This document shows, piece after piece, positions 1-12,536 of a stretch of DNA of 64,000 nt; the stretch's first letter is position 1, and each line of letters starts with the position of its first letter. Made by a program: the position numbers and the translations under genes. Below the pieces are notes generated by a model. It worked only from the letters and a program-made list of their open reading frames with translations. It had not been told where the DNA came from and made no database searches. This DNA is from Acanthamoeba castellanii str. Neff (lineage: Eukaryota > Discosea > Longamoebia > Acanthamoebidae): NCBI RefSeq assembly GCF_000313135.1, contig NW_004457712.1, forward strand, positions 196,316 through 260,315, in the 5' to 3' direction.

Positions 1-2665
1 GCAAAGTGGCGCAGGAATTGCACAAGCCCGCGATGAGATCCGTGCTTCAGCAGATCCAACTGCGCAGGCGGACGTACGTTGTCGTCGGGACCTTTCGTTG
101 TGGGTTCACTTCTGCATATCAACCGTCTCACGTCTGAGTGAATTGACAGGCTACGCTCTTCGGCGAGCCACGGAGCAGACATCCAGGCGAAGGACGTGCA
201 ACTCCATAAGCTTCTGGGCAGAGGGCACGTCAGCCATTCTCGTTGACGTTCCTTTGTTTCACAGCTTTTGGCTAATTCTGTGCATTGGCTGTATTTGTGT
301 GCGTTACCACAGTGCGTTTGGTGAGGTGTGGAAGGGCGTTGTGCACGGCACCGAGGTGGCAGTCAAGAAGCTGCTGATCAAGGATATAAAGAACGAGCGG
401 GGCATTATTCAGGATTTCTTGCGCGAGGTTCAGATGATGACGTATGTCACCCCCACCCCTCCAGTCCATACCCTTTGCTGCTTACGTCAGCAACTCACGC
501 GCGGCACAAACCCGGGCGTACGCGGGCACAGGAAGCTGCGGCACGGTAATATTTGCCAGCTGATGGGCGTGTGCATGGAGAAGGACAACCTCATGCTGGT
601 GATGGAGTACTGCCAGAACGGCGATGTGCACACCCTGCTCAACGGTCAGACTCCGCTCACGTTCTTCCAGCGAATGCAAATCGCACGAGACGTGGCGTTG
701 GCCATGAACTGGCTACACTGCATGGTACGTAGGGCACATGCATGTGGTCCTCCCTTGTGTCCACTGCTGCGGACCCATTTTTTCATCCTTTACCCTCGCC
801 ACCAGAACCCGCCGATCCTGCATTTGGACTTGAAGCCTGCCAACTTCCTGCTCGACAAGAACATGACCGTCAAGGTGGCTGATTTCGGTGCGTGCTGCCC
901 TGCTCCATTCCATCGCATGCATTCATGCAGATAGAAGATAATGCTACTATCGCCGGAGGCTGATTGTATGTGGCGCCGTAATTGTGACCTGCAGGTCTGG
1001 CCAAGATCCAGGGAGGCAAGGTGGAGGCCGGGTGGGGCACGCAGTTCTACATGTCGCCCGAGGCCCAGAGGGGTGATGCCGTTGTCACCGAGAAGGCCGA
1101 CGTGTTCAGGTACAACCCTAGATTGCGGTTTTCCTTCTTTCGTGTGTTCAGACGCTAAGACCCGTGTTCCACCCCAAAACAACACAACGCAGCTTTGGCG
1201 TGTGTCTGTGGCAGCTCCTCTCGCGTGAGAGTATGTCGGTCGTCCGCAGCTGCCGTTTATTTAGTCATTCTTCGCCTCCGCCTCCTTAACACTAGTCTGT
1301 TTCTTTCATGTGCCGCCGCAATAGATCCGTTCAAGTACGAGAGGCGAGGCGACCAGGACGTGTGGGAGCCGCGTGAGCTGAGAGTGCCCGACTGGTGCCC
1401 CAGCGACACGCTCAAGAAGCTCATCGAGGAGTGCTGGCATCCCGACCCCGCTATGCGCCCGACCTTCTCCAAGATCCTCGCCCACCACTCCTTCCCGCGC
1501 ATCCTCCTCGAGGCCGAGATCTACGACAGCAAGGCCCGCGACTTCTGGAGCAAATACTTCCTCGTCGAAACTGCCGTACGCTCTTTCTCTTCCCCCCCCC
1601 CCTTCCCACATTCGTGCATTCCTGTACATTCTTGGCCGGCTCGAGCTAACTCTTTGTTTGGCCGGTTGTACAGCCGAAGCCGACGTGGCCAGTGTTTTGG
1701 AGTTGTCTGGCGACTTGTTACCGCCTGCAGGTCCACGCCTCGGATGAGGCCATCATCATGTTCCGCTCCGCCCTCGGTACTCTTACAGCCAGTTGCGAGT
1801 GCCTCACCGAAGACCCTCGCCTAACCATGCGCCCTTTCTTCTTCGATGCCACAGTGACGAAGGAGGACGTGGTCACTGCGGCCAACCTGCAAAAATTTGT
1901 AGACTACTTCGGCCCGTTCGACTGCCCGGCCATGATCTCTCGGGTTTCCTCCCTCTCCTCATGAACGTCGGATTTTTTTGGGGGCTTAATGCGCTGACGC
2001 CCCCCCCCCCCGCACATCATCGCACAGTTGTACGACCTGGGAAGCCAGAAGTGGTTCCACGGTGATCTCTCCCAGAAGGAAGCCGAGGGCCTGCTCGCCT
2101 CGGCAAGCAACTACAACGGCGCTTGGCTGGTACGCATCTCCCCCCCCCCGCGCGAGTTTCCGTACGGAGGGCGATGCTGACTCGTGCGCGCGTGTGTGTG
2201 CGATGCGCAGGTGCGGTACGCGACGCGTCCGGGCGATTTCCGCATCTCGGTGATCCCCTACAACCTGAGGCGACGGATCACCTTCAAGCATTTCGTGGTC
2301 GTCAACACAGAGCCCTATCGTGGCGAGTTCGTTTGGCTCCAGGTAGGTGCCTGCGCGGCTTGTGTCGCGTGTCGTGTCGTGTCGTGTCGTGTCGTGTCGT
2401 GTCGTGTATGTGCTGCAAACTAATGGTTGTGGTGCAGGCGCCTAAGGGGGCGGACATGAAGTCGGTGGAGGCGGAACGGGATCAGCTGCTCAAGTCGGAC
2501 AAGCTGAAGCGGTACAAGAGCATCCGCGATCTGATCAAGGATAACCAGAAGAGCCTGGGCATCAAGTACGACCGCTACATCGACGCCCACACCACCACCT
2601 TCTCCAAGAACGGCGGCAACAACAACTGGGCGCCGCCTCGCGTGAGCTCCATGCAGGACGTCTAG
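1..2665 (+). CDS. SH2-domain protein kinase (Shk-type TKL), 5' partial
   Basis: The protein would phosphorylate Ser/Thr or Tyr residues downstream of phosphotyrosine binding, as in the Dictyostelium Shk family. The gene enters from the left edge; an exon ends at about 75. Exons follow at about 148-224, 313-441, 532-724, 806-887, 995-1109, 1193-1228, 1325-1575, 1675-1943, 2028-2129, 2211-2342 and 2438-2665. The kinase domain shows the glycine loop (GRGAFGEVWKG), VAVKK lysine, a catalytic loop HLDLKPAN, DFG and an SPE in place of APE. The HRD arginine is leucine, so it is a non-RD kinase. The C-terminal SH2 domain has the WFHGDLS start and a WLVRY pocket around the FLVR arginine. The intron at 225-312 must be GC-AG to keep the glycine loop in frame. 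The intron at 2343-2437 is filled by a GTCGT pentanucleotide repeat. Family is confident; the exact orthologue is not. Confidence 0.85.
2343..2437 (+). repeat. GTCGT/GTGTC pentanucleotide microsatellite inside an intron
   Basis: The repeat runs at about 2361-2406 as tandem GTGTC units and occupies about half of the last intron of the SH2 kinase gene. The same unit recurs near 4065-4085, and its complement near 31193-31272. Confidence 0.9.
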
Positions 2666-3103
2666 ACCCTCCCCTTCTTCTCTTCTTTTGTCTCCTCTCC
2701 TCTTCAACGACCATCCTGACCCCCAGGGGGGTGGAGAACCAGACCTGAAGGTGCAACAATATGGTGTTGTGGTGTGTAATTTACTCCTCGTACATATGGT
2801 ATCATTACAAGCTTTACGACGACGCACACAACACAACACCGCCCGCACTTCCCACTAACATGACCCCAGCGCAATGATATCATCGAGCTCCAGGTGGGCC
2901 GAAAGAAAGCAAGCTAACCGCCAGCGCCCAAAAAGGAAGGGCCGCCCCTTCGACTACAACAATTCAAAACTGCCGACCACCACCAGCACAACACATCAAC
3001 AATCTCGCCAGAAGAGGTCCCTCTTCATTCGCTCCCCTCCCCCACATACCATCTCGCTCTTTGGGAGACTTGCTAGAAAGACATTCACTGGCCCAAATCA
3101 AAG

Positions 3104-6100
3104 ATGAACAACAATCGACCCCCAGTTACGGATATGCCGCCTTTGCACCAGAACCCCTTCTTCGCCGGGCGAGCGCAGCAGCACGGCGCGCCCCAACCAG
3201 GGCGGACCGGCCTCGTCGAGAAGGATTTCGTGCGGCCGGCCCCAAGGCCGGTTGGAGCTTCTGCTCCCTCAGCGTCCTCCTCCACGCCAGCCTCAGCCCT
3301 AACCACGCGCGCGCTCCCCTCTACACCCCCAGCCCCGATTGCTTCCTCCAACCCTCGACCACAGGTCTCTACAGCTGCCGCGCCACAACAAAGGCCCCTC
3401 TCCTCTTCCGTTTCCTTCATCCAGCGTTCGCCAACGGCAACTGGCGGGTGCGCCGCACAAGCCCCTGTGGCGGGTGCGGCGGTTCCAAGCAGTTCGAGCG
3501 CGGGCGCGGGCTCGAGAGGAGGCTCGCAGATCCAACGGCCAGGGGGCGTGTCGTTCGGGCCGTCCTCCTTCGCACCAGCTACAACGCCACCGTCTTCCAC
3601 AGTGTCCACCTCCACACCCGGCTCGCGCCCTTTGCCCGCCGCAGGTCCGGCCGCCCCGACCAGGACCACATCGGCCCGGGCCGCCACAGCCTCTTCCGTC
3701 CAGCTGCCAGCCTCAGCGATGGGTTCATCCATCACGCGCTCCACGGGCACCCGGCCCAGCGGTGCAGCCCCGCAGCGGCCGGTGTCGGCTGCCTACACGC
3801 AAGCCGCCATAACCAAGTCGCTGGCGGCGGACGCATCGTCGAGGGCGGTAGCCAGGATGTCGCGGGCCGGCTCGCAGGTGCATCGCGCCGCCGCCATCAC
3901 AGAGCTCGGCGCGCTCAACACCCAGGAGCTCGCGGCCGAGGAGCGTCTAGCAGGGCTGTGGGGCAGGCCCGTCGGCTCGCCCTGCAACGCCCTCGAGCGC
4001 GCCATCGGCGCTCGCTTCAACTCGGACGGTACCACCACCAGTGTTGTGCGTGTCGTTCGTACTTTCGTGTCGTGTCGTGTCGTGTTCTGTGACGGTGAGC
4101 TGACTCAACAAGGCCCGCAGGGGAGGTGGACAAGTTTGTGAAGGGCATGATTCGCATTCAGAGGCTGGCGGCGCCCTACCGCAAGAAAGTGAAGAACATC
4201 CACTATCGACGAAACGTGGCGCGTGAGATCCTCAAGACGGAGGAGTTCTACGTGGAGAGCCTAGACGTCCTCCTTTGCGTACGCTCTCGCACTGCTCATG
4301 GGCAGGACCCAACCCCATTTCCATCTTATCCCCTTTCACCACGTGCACGTACAGACATTCTTGGAGCCGTTGATGAAGCTGGCTGCATTGAAGAAGGAGC
4401 AGCTCCCCCAGATCACCAACCTCGTGTCCAATTTGGTGGTTCGTACCTACTCTTCGCAGAGAGCCGGATTGACCAACAGAGCCAAACTTATATACTGTTG
4501 TGAGTAGATCATCAGGAACTTTAACAAGACGCTGCTGCAAGATATGCGACCACGACTCGAAGCCTGGAGCGAGAGTCAATGCATTGGCGACATCTTTGTC
4601 TCTACGGTACGTGCAGGACACCAAGTGCGGCACATGATCTGTTTTATTCTTATTCTCACCCGTGCGTCGAATGAACTATGTTCAGAGCATGTATTTGAAG
4701 TCGTACACCGTCTATGTCAGCATCTACAACGGCGCCACGACGGAGCTCGTTGATTGCTGCAAGCGGAACGTCGAGATCGATTCTTTCCTGACCGTACGCC
4801 CCACCCCTTGCTTGAAGTCACTTGTCGTACCATGCATCTGATGTGATTGGGTGGTTCTTTTTACTCAGGCCCAATCCGAACAGGCCTCCCGCCAATCCAT
4901 CTACGCCTACCTCATCCAGCCCGTGCAGCGCATCCCTCGCTACAGGTGAGCCGCCCCCTCACCTGCAGCTCAAGTGACACTGGAGTGACCGCCATGACTC
5001 ATCGTCATTATCATTGCTTTCGGTTGTTGATAGGATGCTGCTGGCGGACTTGTTGAAGCACACGGGGCCAACGCACAAGGACCACGCTAACCTGGAGAAG
5101 GCGACGAACCTCGTGGGAGACGTGGCGAGCATCGTCAACAGCAAGGCCGCCGAGGCCGAGCGCATCGCCAAGGTCATCGAGATCCAGAACCGCCTGATCG
5201 GCTGCGCAGTGGTTCGTCTGACCTCCCCCCCCCAAACCGCCAACACCCAAGAGCGTCGGGTCAAGTGATGTGACGCGTGCAGGGCCTGGTGTCGCCTAGC
5301 CGTCGGTTCGTGGAAAGCAGCTTGGTGCTGGTGTGGAACAACAATATGAAGCCGGACCAAGCGGAGAGGCGGGTGATCTTCCTCTTCAACGATCTCATCG
5401 TTGAAGCCAAGCCAAGCAAGAAGGTACCCTCTAGGCGCGCCACAAACGCGGAGTAAGCACGACATTGACTTTGCCCTCCCCCCTCCCACAAATTATAGGG
5501 TGGAGAAGAGGACAAGGTGAAGTTCATACAGGACTACCACCTGACGCGCCTGCATCCAGTCATCTCTGATGAAGGCACTACACCCACACAAGCGCATACG
5601 CGCTCATTCACTTCGTCGTCTGACGGAAGTCAATGTTGCTCTTTACTTTTCGACAGAGAGTCGCTCGGACCACCACTACGGGATCTTCCTCCTGATGGAG
5701 GGCGGCGAGCCCTTGCTCAAGCTCTTCTTCAAGGAGAAGGTCGAGCGCGACAAAATCAAGGAGGAACTGAAGAAGGTGCTCGATGAGCTCAAAGTCAACC
5801 GTCAGAAATACGAAGGTACCCCCCCCCGATAATGTGCACCACGGCTGGAGCTTGGTGAGGTGCCTGATTGACGATTTGCCATTTTGGTGTGCGCCAGAGT
5901 TGGTGGACAAGCGGGCACGCGAGCGAGCAGAGAAGACCAAGGAGATGTTCGACGCAAGATACAACCTCAACTCCTCGTCGTCCGAGAGTACGTCTCCTCT
6001 CACACGGTGCACGTACTAGTGCGGGAGCGACACACGACACTAAACCCAAAATGTGTGAATCGGCACAGCGGAACCAACGCCCGCTGCCGAAGGAGGCAAA

Positions 6101-6541
6101 GATAACAAGTGGGAGGCGCGACTCAAGGCCATGAAGGAGAGGCAGGCCGCCCTCAGACAACAGCCCGTACCTTTCTCCTTCCCACTGCACACAACACACA
6201 ACTCTAACAAAGACACACACATACAGGAGGAGACGCCCCAGACCAAGAGCCGAAGCTTGAGCACGGGCCTGCCGCCAGCCAAGGAGGCGTTGGGCGTCCC
6301 ACAGCAGCCAGCGGGTCCCGCCGGAGGTAGGAGTGCCACGGTGGCATCGGCACGGTACTCGCTGCCGCCGACGCTAATGCCGCCCCAGCCTTCGCCGGTG
6401 AGCGAGAAGCTGAGCAGCAGCGGAGGCGGGGTAGCCACCAAGTCGCCGCAAAAGAAGAAAGGCAACATCAGCCGACTAAGCGCCTTCTTTGGTGGCTCGT
6501 CGGCCAAGAAGATGAACAAGGACAAGGACGCGACAGCGTGA
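3104..6541 (+). CDS. Rho guanine nucleotide exchange factor (DH-PH)
   Basis: It should activate a Rho/Rac GTPase at membranes and so control actin. Thirteen exons join in frame to 835 residues: 3104-4028, 4121-4278, 4355-4438, 4508-4606, 4686-4793, 4869-4945, 5034-5211, 5283-5423, 5499-5574, 5657-5815, 5898-5987, 6069-6166 and 6227-6541. Residues 1-310 are Pro/Ala/Ser/Thr-rich and disordered, with an NPFF near the start. The DH domain (about 310-560) has REILKTEEFYVESL and the signature LIQPVQRIPRYRMLL. The PH domain (about 560-720) contains RRVIFLFNDLIVEA and YGIFLLMEG. A basic Ser/Pro/Lys-rich tail ends the protein. The intron at 5575-5656 is GC-AG (AAG|GCACTA); only that border keeps the total coding length a multiple of three. 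Start is the first ATG of the open frame. Confidence 0.92.
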
Positions 6542-6822
6542 TGCCGTTCCTCGTCGGCTCCAACATGCACACACTTGTATTTTTGCGTCTATTTATTCGT
6601 TGGTGGAACGATGCTAACAACAAAAAACAAAAATAAATAACAAATACATAAACATCAATCACCGTATCTGTGATGTATCTGTGTGTCTGTCCTCCAGTGT
6701 GTGTGCTCCTCCACTTGTCGGTCGTCCGTCGGGCTCTGACATCTCTCCATCCATGTCGGTCGTCCGTCGGGCTCTGTTGTCTCTCCATCCATGTCGTCGG
6801 TTTCCTTCTCGCTCGAGCGCGT
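6542..6822. other. Convergent 3' intergenic region
   Basis: This gap lies between two convergent stop codons. It holds A/T-rich stretches with AAATAAAT-like polyadenylation sequence near 6630-6645 and the 38-bp tandem duplication listed separately. No gene is visible. Confidence 0.6.
6718..6793. repeat. Tandem duplication, two 38-bp units
   Basis: The units at 6718-6755 and 6756-6793 both begin TCGGTCGTCCGTCGGGCTCTG and differ by about three bases. They lie just past the stop of the TLC-domain gene on the minus strand. Confidence 0.9.
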
Positions 6823-7762
6823 CTACTCCTTCTTCCTCGCCTTGTCGTTGGCGGTGAGGGCCGTGGTGGTGGCCGAGGTCGAAGTCGACGAGGGGTGGAC
6901 CTTGGGTGCCCGGGTGGCGAACTTGACGATGGAGTAGAACCAGTAGCAGTTGAGGCCGTTAAGGAGAAGAATGGCGAAGTAGAAGTAGTACATGATGCCG
7001 ACGTTGGCCATGTTGGAGGTGGCGGCGATGTAGCGGTGGATGTCCTGCCACACGACGGCCGAGTAGCCGCAGCCGGAGATGATGCGGAAGAGGAAGAAGC
7101 TGAGCACTAGCAGGCCAGCGTTGAGCTTCTTGAACGGGTTGCTGTTCGAAACGCCCAGCTTGTCCATGAACCAGTGCAGGTTGAGGAAAGGCGTGCTGGC
7201 CTCGAACGTCAAGTAGAAGTAGCCGTAGTACATGAACACTCCGTCCTGTTGATCAGTAGGACGCGACGAAAACGTGAGTGTGCGTGAAAGATCAGATCGA
7301 CGATTATTTGCACGTTATAATGAACGGGAGGCGTACGAGAGAGCCGAGGAAGGTGAAGAGGCAGCCGAGGGCATGAAGCAGGAAGCCCAGCTGGAACTCC
7401 TTGAAGTAGATAATGCACATGACCGCATCCCAGATGAAGTAGCCGCAGGCGGTGATCATGGTCGCATAGGCCCAGGTCGAGTAGGCGTGCAGATGGTCCG
7501 CCTTGAGCGGCTCGTCGCACAACAGACCCCAGAAGGCAGCGTAGCAGATGACGACCGCGTGCAGGAAGGCCACGATGCGATTGTCCCATTGCATCTTGAG
7601 CTTGAAGGGCAGGCCGCGGTAGGTGGCTGAGACGCGGCGAGAGATGGGCGCTGACGCGAGGTAGATGGCCGTCCAGATGATGGTCGAAGCCGCAAGATAT
7701 GGCCCATGCACGTGCGCGAGATCGTACAGCTTGGTGGCCCAGTCCGCAGAGTACGAATTCAT
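6823..7762 (-). CDS. TLC-domain multi-pass membrane protein (TLCD4/TMEM56-like)
   Basis: TLC (TRAM/LAG1/CLN8) proteins are ER or Golgi membrane proteins tied to lipid sensing or ceramide metabolism. Two exons (7337-7762 and 6823-7245) join in frame to 282 residues. The product has about six hydrophobic segments, the first near residues 15-35. The middle region shows the family pattern of polar residues within helices (WDNRIVAFLHAVVICYAAFW, then YFIWDAVMCI and LLHALGCLFTFLG). The C-terminus is a short Ser/Thr/Ala/Lys tail ending in basic residues. Start is the ATG at 7762. A ceramide synthase is unlikely because no Hox-like region or HHxxxDD signature is visible, so a TMEM56-type protein fits better. 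Confidence 0.8.
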
Positions 7763-8394
7763 TTTGGAATGGCGATCCGCGGTAGAATCTGCAGTGATAA
7801 CAATGAAGATCAGCGATTGATGATGAAAATTTGAGTAATTTAAAATCAAAGATGCCAGATTTCTTCAAACAAAACGACAGAAAGGTAAGACGAAGGTTGC
7901 CGTACCCGAGAGCAGATGGCAAAGGCGGTAGTACGAGACTGAGGGCAACAAGAGGGAGCAAAGAAAGAGAACGAGCAAAGAGCGAGAAATAAAAAGCTGC
8001 CTTGCATGCCGGACGGCGTCCAGGCCACTGCCAGTCCCGAGGCGGCAGCTATCACGTGCCCCCGCGCACGCTCGCCCGGAAAGAGCCGATTTGGCGCGTC
8101 CTCAACGCCTAGCTCTTTGGCAAGCGGGGGATAAAGTGGGATGTTGGGTCTGACCTGGGGCGGCAAGAGCTCTTACATTCTTCTTCTTCTTGCCTCACAG
8201 GTCGCTAGCCTGTCCTTATGGCTTCGCTAGCGTGCAACGGACACTGTGGTACACAAAGTACGTGACGGTGAGTTGCGAGAGCTTTGGCAAAGTCGCACTC
8301 CTCCACCAGCAAGGATTACACGAGTGACCCGCACAGTTATCCACAGTGGCTCGCGAACAGGGGTGGGGACTGACACAAAAAGAAGTCTTGCGTG
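7763..8394. other. Intergenic: 5' side of the TLC gene and 3' side of the DGAT2 gene
   Basis: Both flanking genes are on the minus strand, so this 630-bp stretch holds the promoter and leader of the TLC gene. No coding exon with support is seen here. Confidence 0.5.
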
Positions 8395-9836
8395 TTAGAG
8401 GATCTGGATGTCGCTCTTACGATCTTTGTCGTAGACATCCTTGTACTGGTTGTAGAGCGCGACGAGGGCCTCCACGTAGCGGGCGTGCCATTCATCGATT
8501 TGCTCTTGTGTTGGTGCGGTCAAGTGGGGTAGCTCGAGCGGCTCGCCCTAAAGGAGAATGGTGAGACGTCATGACTCCACTCAACTCGCAACGCCCATTC
8601 ACACTCCGAGGAGGAAGGGGCACGTACAACAACAGTTGTAATGGGTCGTCGATGGGGGAGTACTCCAAAGTCATAATTGAACACCCCGCGCCCCTGAAAG
8701 AGCGGCATGGAGAAGCCCAGCTTCTTCTGCAACATGTCCTGGAAGTTACGCAACTTGCTGCGTTCGCCAAGCAATCACGCACACCAACACGGCGATCAAG
8801 TTCCATGCCAGAGATAAGAGATTGCAGGCAAAGGGCGAGGTGGAGCGTGGACGCACCTGCCCTTGGGGTTGGGAATCTGGGCAAAGAGGTTGTTCTCGCC
8901 GAAGCTGAATATGGGCACCAGAGCTGCACCATGCTGAAGGGCGACCTTAACGAAGCCCTTGCGGTTCTTGAGCGTGAGGTTGTTGATGCCAGGGTGTGCG
9001 TCCAGCGCCTGTAAGCGTGCGTGGTGTGGTTGAAATAGGCGGCGTGTCTTCGTCAGAACAGTGTGGAGCAAAGAGGCTGAGGACAGCGCTTACCTCTTGG
9101 GCACCACCGATGACAATGAGGATGGAGCTGCCCGGGCCACGAGACAGGTTATAGTGGCAAGAGGTCGCCGACACGTCGCACATGCCAGCGGCCAGCACGA
9201 ACTCACGGGCGAAGGGAGTGTAGAAGTTGAGCTTCAGCGTGAGCACTCGCAGGTCGATCCCTGTTGATGATTGCGTGAGACTCAGGCGCACCTGGCAAGT
9301 AGCGTTGGGGAATCAACTTACCAGGGAACTTCTCTGAGAAGCCAGTGGCCTCGGTGGCGAAGTTGCTGATAGCGCCCAGAGAAATGACACCATGAGGGTG
9401 ATAGCAAAAGATGTAGTTCTTCTCTGGCTTCAGGTCGGCTGTCTTGATCAGCTCAATCGGGAAGTAGTCCCTGATAAGAGTGAAACAGACATTGGTTAAG
9501 TGGTTAGAGTATGATCCAGTCTGGTGCCAGTGACGCGCGCTGCTTGGGTGGAAGGTGATGGTCGTACTTGAAGAGGGTCCAGATGCGCAATGTGCGGAAG
9601 AACTTGCTAGGCCTGCCGGCTTGAATGGGTGCCTTGTCAAAGAACATGATCCTGTAGCCACGACTTGTGGTCAGCGTTTGTGCCCGCTCACTTCAGCGTG
9701 CATGGGGTTGTGCAGTGATACCATAAGACATACGGCACGAGGACGGGCCACATGGTGGGGAGGAGCATGACGTAGAGCGTCAACGAGAGAGGCACCAGCA
9801 CCAAGGGGCTCAATATAACCCAGAAGACCACACCCA
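8395..9836 (-). CDS. Diacylglycerol O-acyltransferase 2 family, N-terminus unresolved
   Basis: DGAT2 enzymes transfer an acyl group from acyl-CoA to diacylglycerol at the ER and feed lipid droplets. Exons on the minus strand are 9734-9836, 9568-9651, 9322-9470, 9094-9260, 8857-9008, 8628-8757 and 8395-8547, giving about 313 residues. The first exon encodes a hydrophobic hairpin with the family's WP...LVPY pattern. The catalytic YHPHG lies in the 9322-9470 exon, after [10 protein letters not shown]. The [16 protein letters not shown] and [13 protein letters not shown] blocks, and SFGENNLF, follow as expected. At least one upstream coding exon (between about 9900 and 10145) is needed, because the 9836 exon starts in mid-codon; I could not place the start ATG. 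A mono- or wax-ester acyltransferase of the same family cannot be excluded. Confidence 0.88.
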
Positions 9837-10150
9837 CTGGGCCATTTACGCACCAGCAGGATTAACGATTAATCGATGTGACTTCACGAGCAAACTAATG
9901 AACAAATCTTCAAGATTAAGCGCGTAGTACATGTTTGGAGTCGCCGCGACCACGGCACGTTTAAAGGAGCCCACCTCACCATCCTCCACCAGTCGCTGCC
10001 TCGCCGATAAAGTGCTGGTCTGTTTTTGTACTGATCTCGGTGTGGGCGCCAAAGCGGGACAGGAACCGCTCCTGACCCAAAGCAGGAACACGAAGAATTA
10101 CAACTCCGCTGTTTGGCCCAAAGGTGGGCGTTTGGACATTCTACTCTCGC

Positions 10151-12396
10151 CTACGAGCCATGGATGGGGCGCGACGAAGGCTTGGTGGAGGTGCGGATCA
10201 GGCGAGCGCGCGAGGAGAGGTCGGCAAGGAGACGGTCGAGCAGGTTGATGGCGGCTTGAAGCAGTTGCCAATCGGGATGGTCCTCCTCCGTGTTGCGGCT
10301 CATCTCCTGGTCGTGTGTGTAACATCTTTGGCGTCACCAACAAAACAAAGCAAAGCCCAAGTAGGCCTGTGAAGGGCAGGGCCTGTACCTTGAGGGCGCG
10401 CTTGTAGCTGGGGATTCGCTGGATGGGCAGCAGCAAGAACGCTTCCAGTGGCATTCCACCCACCTCCTTCCTCTTTTCAAATTCCTGTGCAGAGTAAGTT
10501 GAGGTCATACCTCAACTTACTCAAACGTGAGGGTGAAGTTGGCACCTCTCGGAGCGGTTGGAACTCGGGCACGGTGGGCAGGAGACGCTGGGTGTGCAGG
10601 GCCACATTGTAGGCGCACATATAGGGAGCGTAGTGCGCTCCCATCCATTCTGTCTGCACACCCACGCATCAAAGAGCGTCATCATCGCCGTGCCATACTA
10701 CGAGGGCACGTACCTGGCGGAGGAACACATCACCAATAGTAGAGTGGGTGCCCCATTGCCGGGCGATCCTCAGCAGAGTATGATAGAGGCTCGAGTGGCA
10801 GCGGTAGATGGTCTCCATGTGCACTAGCATCTATGTGTGCGATCAAAGGTGAGTGCGATACCCACCGCACAGCAGGCATACGAAGGGATCGAGTACACTG
10901 TGGAGATCAAGGTAGTCGAGCGAGTTGAACTTGCGCAGGGGTTTGCCCAGATGCTGTCCGCACCAACATCCAGATATCAGAGCCATGCCCACACCACGCC
11001 AAGTCAGCCGCTGAGTACCTCGAGGATGAGGTGCAGGCGGAAGAGGTAGATCTTCTCCTTTTGCAAGAGGTCCATGACGAGTTGCCTCCTTTCCTGACCT
11101 GTTGTGGTGGTGGTGGGCAAGAAGAAGCCTCAGCACCAGACTCGCGTTGTTTCAGTTGTGCCACACCAGTGCGTGGCAAGAACCGACGTACGGGGTCGGT
11201 GACGGTGCTCGGTGCGGGGAGACGTCGGAGCGGAGGAAGGCCTTGGGGGAAGTAAGGTTTTGTGAGACGGAGAGAGAGTGTGTGAGGCCGGCAACTTCGT
11301 TCGTGGCGATGGGCCTGGAGTGGGTGGTCGCTTGTGTCGCTTTTCTCTCCGTTCTTGGCCTAATCCTCAGAGAAGTGAGCAAACGCAATGGTAATGGTTC
11401 ATCTTGTAAGGCGGGATTGGGGAGTGCCTTTATCAAGGAGCTTGTATTGGGGAAGGGGGAAAGAGAAGAGCGCGGGCAGAGAAAACGGCGAGCCACCTGC
11501 ACCTCGAACCATAAGCGAGGTTTGTAAGTGGTCGTGTCTAATGTGAAGAGCTGCAAACGCGTTTGACAGATGCTGTACCATGAGAAGAGGACGACGAGAG
11601 GGAAGCGGATGAGGCGCATATGCGGCAGACCCGCACCGCCTCAGAATTGGCCCACAGCTGCCTCCGGTGTCCTGAACACTGGTCGCAGAAGATCTCTGTC
11701 ACGGGATAGGGTTAGCGCATGTACACTCTTGCTGCGCTCGATTGATACGTGTGGGGCCGCACCTCCGCAACCCCGACAGTGATGCTGGCCCAAACCACAA
11801 AGTATGAGGTGCATACACGAATGTGCACACGGTATCCAATCACCGTCGTCAGCCACTGGACTCAGTGAGGGGGAAAAGTGGAAGGGCGTGGGTACTTTTC
11901 GCAGGATGAGGGTGAAGCGTGCGCCGCACTCGGTGCAGAGTTCGACTTCGTGGTCGGGCCGCCACACCACGGTTGTAACCGCCGCACCTCCGCTGGCACT
12001 CTCGTCTGCACTCGTAGCCACGAGTGGTGGGTCCGCACGGTGGCCCACCACCTCTTCTTCGCCCTCCTCTTTCTCACTTTCACATTCGCTCTCGCTCTCA
12101 CTTTCACTTTCACTCTCGTTCTGAGTTGTGGAAGGGCGGACTGTGATGGGTAGGGCCGAGGAGGAGAAAGAGAGAGAGGAATAGGAATAGGAAGAAGAAG
12201 AGGAGGACAAAAGTAGTGGCGAACGTGGAAGGCAGGCGGAGAGGCGCTGGTAGTGGGGCGGGAGAGTTGAAGCAGGAGGGGTAGGGGCTGCCAACGTTTC
12301 TTCTTCCCCTTCTGCCCCACCTGGGGGCACCAGCACCAGGTACCTTTCCACCGGTGACGGCGGAACCGTGCGGGCGCCGAGCCGTGACAGCGACAT
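10151..12396 (-). CDS. FYVE-DH domain RhoGEF
   Basis: The FYVE finger would bind PI3P on endosomes and the DH domain would activate a Rho-family GTPase there. Ten exons give about 489 residues: 11896-12396, 11763-11784, 11579-11695, 11192-11402, about 11019-11089, 10882-10953, 10714-10830, 10546-10653, 10389-10484 and 10151-10306. The first 120 residues are low-complexity, with a (SE)n acidic run. The FYVE domain runs WRPDHEVELCTECGARFT, then RKHHCRGCG, FCDQCS and RVCRIC. The DH domain begins at RRQLVMDLLQKEKIYLFRL and has LLPIQRIPSYKRALK. The acceptor of the fifth exon is the least certain border. The protein stops soon after the DH domain and no PH domain is visible, which is unusual for a RhoGEF. 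A tandem FYVE paralogue lies directly upstream on the same strand. Confidence 0.82.
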
Positions 12397-12536
12397 CTTT
12401 TGTTTTGTGGTGGCCACGAACTTTTAGTTTTGGTTGGCCACACGGCCCGCCCGTAGAATGGGCTGACGTCATCCGCCACCAATCATAATAAATACAGGCT
12501 TTAGTTTTGTGTTTTCCTTTTCTGGTACCACCCCGC

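Noticed and set aside
3061..4092. A 343-codon plus-strand open frame overlapping the first RhoGEF exon
   Set aside because: It is out of frame with the DH-PH protein, lacks any domain and arises from GC-rich Pro/Ala coding DNA.
9900..10145. First exon of the DGAT2 gene
   Set aside because: Two open frames with fair splice sites exist here, but none has a clear start codon, so I left the N-terminus unresolved.
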